From Euperipatoides rowelli (lineage: Eukaryota > Onychophora > Udeonychophora > Euonychophora > Peripatopsidae), in NCBI GenBank assembly GCA_003024985.2, contig PXIH01S0007403.1: a stretch of 10,218 bases of DNA. One strand, written 5' to 3'. Below are positions 7,319 to 10,218 of this stretch, one piece after another; positions within the stretch are counted from its first letter, which is position 1, and every line of letters starts with the position of its first letter. Position numbers and translations under genes: made by a program. Below the pieces are notes generated by a model. That model had not been told where the DNA came from and did no database searches. It saw only the letters and a program-made list of their open reading frames with translations.

Positions 7319-7545
7319 CTAAATAACATCAATTAAGAAGTCTAATTTTAACTGTACAATGTACATTAACATCACATGAAGAGAATTATAAGTAATTAAG
7401 TCAGTCCATAGCCATTGGTCTACCCATGCTCTGGTAGCATGATGTACAGAGCAAGGAAAAAAATGTGATATAAGCTTTCTGTAAGTCCACAAAAAATACA
7501 TTCATGGGAGATTCGAATTGATATAGAATTTTATTCTATATTGCT
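7319..7545 (-). mobile_element. L1/Tx1-like LINE remnant, ORF2 carboxy-terminal zinc-knuckle
   Basis: On the minus strand, CIFCGLTESLYHIFF (from CIFC at plus-strand 7489-7500) is followed, after a one-base slip in the run at 7457-7464, by PCSVHHATRAW (about 7424-7456). Together they give Cys-x2-Cys-x-x-x-Glu-x-x-x-His-x3-4-Cys then Trp, the zf-RVT pattern found after the RT in L1-group ORF2 proteins. The 60-codon frame 7319-7501 is the downstream part of the same remnant (WVDQWLWTDL follows) and its Met is not a start. No RT blocks were found upstream, so this is a short, dead fragment. Its sequence differs clearly from the knuckle at 8896-8946, so it is a different family. Confidence 0.65.
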
Positions 7546-7942
7546 AGTAATTTTTATCCTTATTTTTGTTGCTGTTTTTGTTTCTTCATTTAATAAGACC
7601 TGTTGATTTTATACATTCTCTATATAATAATATGTTACAATAGGATACTAGACTACTCTTTGTTTTTTTGATTCTAAGATACTAATTTATAATTGGAATA
7701 TATTTCTTCTAGTGAGAGAAAAAATAATAGTTAGCAATTAAACCATAAAAATATAATGCTGTTTGGGACCCAGGGAGTTCTAGGGCTCTTGAGAAAGTGT
7801 CCATTCATTAAAATGGTAATGGTCATTACTAGGATATTAGTCTAAATTTTATTTAACTTATCTAACATTTTATTAATTCCCTTCTACAACTATCTTTTGT
7901 AGCCTAAAACAATAATTCACTATCTCTGTCATTACCATAAAG
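7546..7942. other. no gene recognised
   Basis: AT-rich DNA upstream of the zinc-knuckle remnant on its own strand. RT or thumb-like blocks were looked for on the minus strand and not found. It ends at the left target duplication of the hAT element. Confidence 0.4.
7935..7942. repeat. left target-site duplication of the hAT MITE
   Basis: CCATAAAG directly abuts the CAGG end and matches TCATATAG (8352-8359) at 6 of 8 positions; 8 bp is the hAT duplication length. Confidence 0.55.
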
Positions 7943-8351
7943 CAGGCCTGCTCAACCAGTCGATCTTTTGGAAAATTTCAGTCGATCTTCAAAACCAGAA
8001 AAATGCTCAGAAAAAAATTTCTATTTTTTTTACATGCACCTTTTGCAATCGCCTTGATTTCATCCCTTCATCAAACACCCTAAAATATCGATATTCCCAT
8101 AAAAATCACATTTTGAAACTTAAAATGGTCATAAAATGCATATGCAAGTTCATAATATCCCGAAACTTACAATGTTCATAAAATGCAAAGTTCATAATTC
8201 TACGCTTCCGCTAAGCACGACAATGTTTGAAACCATTTTTTAGTATGTTTGACCACCATTTTTTTTGTTCCGTTTTTTTTGTTGAGGTCGATCTCAAGAA
8301 ATTAGAAAAATGATAAGTATCTCTTATACTCTTTAAGTTTTAGCACACCTG
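7943..8351. mobile_element. hAT-type MITE (409 bp) with terminal inverted repeats
   Basis: The left end CAGGCCTGCTCAACC (7943-7957) and the reverse complement of the right end, CAGGTGTGCTAAAAC (8337-8351), agree at 11 of 15 positions, including the CAGG start and the TGCT core. The 8-base flanks CCATAAAG (7935-7942) and TCATATAG (8352-8359) agree at 6 of 8, fitting a decayed hAT target duplication. Just inside, AGTCGATCTTTTGG on the left and GAGGTCGATCTCAAG on the right are GTCGATC-type sub-terminal motifs known from hAT elements of the 'CAGGGGTGxxCAACC' group. There is no ORF of note, so it is non-autonomous and needs a hAT transposase from elsewhere. Confidence 0.75.
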
Positions 8352-8359
8352 TCATATAG
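8352..8359. repeat. right target-site duplication of the hAT MITE
   Basis: TCATATAG directly follows the CCTG end of the MITE and pairs with CCATAAAG at 7935-7942 (6 of 8 identical). Confidence 0.55.
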
Positions 8360-8450
8360 CTACCCTCTTCTTTAATACCATTTTTAATTCTAAAAATATT
8401 TAAAGACTCTTTTTTCAATCTATTTTATATTTTATAGGTAACAGTCCCCC

Positions 8451-9600
8451 TTTTATCATGATTTATCAGAAGAAAATAATACAACACAGCACATACATAT
8501 GCATAATGGTCCATTAGACATAAAATAGAAGTGTTAAACAAGAGGGTAAATGTGAGCAAAGAAATAAAAAGGAAATAAAATCAATCATAAAGATAATTGT
8601 GGGCATTTAAAATGGCTATATTCCTCCATGTCTTCTTTAATAACCCATAGGACAAAAGCTCCACATTATTCTTATAAACCTTTCTAACCTTTGATAGAAA
8701 AAATGTCCAGTATCTCATATTTATAGCCTTGAAAACAAATGATCTCACACCTTCCAAATATTAAATAAAATTAGAAAATAAAATAAACAAATTTTGATTC
8801 TATAAAGATATTAGGGCCAAGGCCTTATTGTAACTATTTGTAAGGTTTACAAATAATTGTTGATTAACTTTAGACCTAAAATTTGAAAAATATGAACAAT
8901 GAAAAAATAAATGTTGCATTGCCTCATTATGGTTGCAAAAGGGACATTTTCGATCAAAATGCAAATTGTATTTTTGTACTAAAAGATAACTAAAGAAAAA
9001 TGTGAAAAACAAAAACAATTTTGGAAAATCTTTGAAAGAAGTTAAGACTCTAGATATAGGTTTCAAGATGCTTGAAGCTGGATGAGGTATGGTGTCATGT
9101 ACAATATTGGGTTGAAAAAGTTTATATGTCACTATCAAAAGGGAGAATAACATTTAATGCTTTTATGTTGATAAGAAAAGCATTAATGAATAGACTGGTA
9201 TTAGGGTACATATATTGGTGGCACATATACTGGGTACATATATTGGAGTTTTTATAGGAGGAATGGTAATTTAATATCAATGATTTCTAAAAACACTATC
9301 CAAGAGGAATAAAAAATAGCTCTCAATAATTTAAAAAAATTATCCAAGCATACCTAGTCTTCCTTCACCAAGAAGTAAACAGTCAAAACATCTGGATATT
9401 GGATACCAATTTAGTTTTCCAAAACACACTATATAATGTTGCATAAACCCTACTATAAAATCTCTTAGTAAATGTTGTATATGTGGCACATAAGGTTAAC
9501 ATAGAAAAAGAAATATGTATTTATAATTACCTTTGAGATTAAAGACACATATTTGTTGCATAGTACTTTGCATTTTATCAAATTTAACTAAAATGTAGGA
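8451..9600 (-). mobile_element. L1/Tx1-like LINE, 3' part of ORF2 with zinc-knuckle and 3' end
   Basis: Read on the minus strand from high to low coordinates. KFDKMQSTMQQ and NLKGN (about 9510-9600, tentative) resemble the L1-group region after the RT palm. GEGRLGML (9344-9372) is the 'GGLGM' block. NFFKLLRAIFYSSW (about 9298-9341, one frame off) is the block normally following it. KCPFCNHNEAMQHLFFHC (8896-8949) is a complete Cys-x2-Cys ... His-x4-Cys zf-RVT knuckle inside an open frame of 117 codons (8800-9153). After a frameshift, a further frame (about 8581-8758) ends at TGA with KTWRNIAILN near its end. An AT-rich 3' part with TGATAAATCATGATAAAA (about 8451-8470) looks like an L1-type 3' end. 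Frameshifts and stops show it is dead; the endonuclease and RT core are missing. Confidence 0.7.
9204..9246. repeat. minisatellite, three units of 14 bp
   Basis: GGGTACATATATTGG occurs exactly at 9204-9218 and 9232-9246, with a variant GGCACATATACTGG between them. It lies inside the minus-strand LINE remnant, between the GGLGM-like block and the zinc-knuckle, so it is a local expansion after the element died. Confidence 0.85.
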
Positions 9601-9888
9601 TTGAATCTTGTTTAACAAAATGGCACCATAGAGAGGGAAAAAATATCCCAGTACCTATCAGGCAATTGCTGTGGAAAATTGGCCAAAATGAATTATCATA
9701 ACAATGGGAACCAGATGATGATTTTAAAAGCACTACCAGTTTGTTTTGCAAAAACCTTATCAATGTCTTCAACATAATGTAAGGGCTGTAAACATAGGGT
9801 GAAAATGCAGGTACAAACAAACCAAGATTTAATTTTTTAATTTTCTCTATCATAAAAACTATGTAAATAGTGAAGAGATTTGAACTCT
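9601..9888. other. no gene recognised; unassigned open frame
   Basis: An 89-codon minus-strand frame (9584-9853) has no recognisable motif. It lies on the upstream side of the L1-like remnant on the same strand, so it may be decayed RT, but none of the RT palm blocks (FxDD, GxPxG) were found. Confidence 0.35.
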
Positions 9889-9901
9889 GGGGGGGGGGGG
9901 G
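9889..9901. repeat. G13 homopolymer
   Basis: Thirteen consecutive G bases are followed by ACCCCTGAG. This is striking in such AT-rich DNA. It is a mutable tract and also a common place for sequencing length errors. Confidence 0.95.
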
Positions 9902-10066
9902 ACCCCTGAGTCAAACCTCTGATCAAGGAAATATAATAAAATAATTTATCTTTAAACTTAAAATTTCAGTACTTGTTTACAACATAGTTAAAAAAGGTCC
10001 TCTATAATTAGAATGATCAAACAACTAAATTATTTTTGTAAATAAATATTAAGTGGTTAACATGTT

Positions 10067-10217
10067 AAAGACCTTGGTCATGTCCAGAAATATCTCAGTG
10101 GCATGCTACAAAACCTTTCACTTCTTAAAAGATTGCCTCTTGCACTATGGTGTTGACCACATGAATGTTTAGTCTCAAAGACCTTGGTGATGTCCAGAAA
10201 TATCACAGTAGCATGCT
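10067..10217. repeat. 110-bp-period tandem repeat, two partial copies, continuing past the window
   Basis: The 41-base block starting AAAGACCTTGGT and ending AGCATGCT or GGCATGCT occurs at 10067-10107 and 10177-10217 with three substitutions, 110 bases apart. The second copy is cut by the window end, so more copies may follow. The intervening DNA shows no coding signal that stays in frame between copies (110 is not a multiple of three), which favours a satellite or other non-coding repeat. Confidence 0.75.
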
Positions 10218-10218
10218 T

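Noticed and set aside
9072-9257. 61-codon plus-strand frame
   Set aside because: Antisense to the L1-like remnant and partly made of the minisatellite.
1-10218. Bacterial accessory system, CRISPR array or phage genes
   Set aside because: No dense ORFs, ribosome binding sites or regularly spaced repeats; all recognisable proteins are animal-type retroelement fragments.

Overview
The window looks like AT-rich animal nuclear DNA. It has no dense ORF layout, many A/T runs and short microsatellites, one ambiguous base (N at 2678), and a layered set of dead transposons of metazoan types: CR1/L2/Jockey-like and L1/Tx1-like LINEs, a tRNA-derived SINE, small Helitrons and a hAT MITE. I cannot name the species. 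I see no intact gene and no operon, CRISPR array or rRNA gene.

Layout: 1-87 holds two interleaved inverted repeats. 90-900 (+) is a decayed CR1/Jockey-type reverse transcriptase (RT) with a YSDD catalytic site at 634-645. 1067-1396 (+) is a tRNA-derived SINE with clean A and B boxes. 1508-1747 (+) is a protein-like open stretch, either a host terminal exon or the end of a LINE ORF1. 1810-1944 (+) is a short Helitron-like copy whose relative lies inverted at 3994-4186. 1996-2265 (+) is the start of an L1/Tx1-type ORF2 endonuclease. 2440-3835 (-) is a second RT fragment reaching the end of its ORF, with FIDD at 3259-3270. 4811-4965 contains three hairpins in a row, the middle one a 26-bp stem. 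5186-5337 is a tandem duplication of about 79 bp. 5705-5750 is a B-box-like plus GNRA-hairpin segment. 6590-6758 has a duplicated TTAGGG-containing unit and a (TAA)13 run. 7319-7545 (-) is a zinc-knuckle remnant of an L1-like LINE. 7943-8351 is a hAT MITE with a recognisable 8-bp target duplication. 8451-9600 (-) is the 3' part of another L1/Tx1-like LINE. 9204-9246 is a minisatellite, 9889-9901 a G13 run, and 10067 to the end carries two copies of a 110-bp-period repeat that probably continues outside the window.

The elements do not form a working pathway. They are independent insertions in mixed orientations, several nested or truncated. The best signals are the inverted pair of mini-Helitrons, the hAT MITE with its TSD, the hidden endonuclease start, the unexplained peptide at 1508-1747, and the 4854-4920 hairpin. 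I found no convincing new biological system; these are repeat-biology leads.
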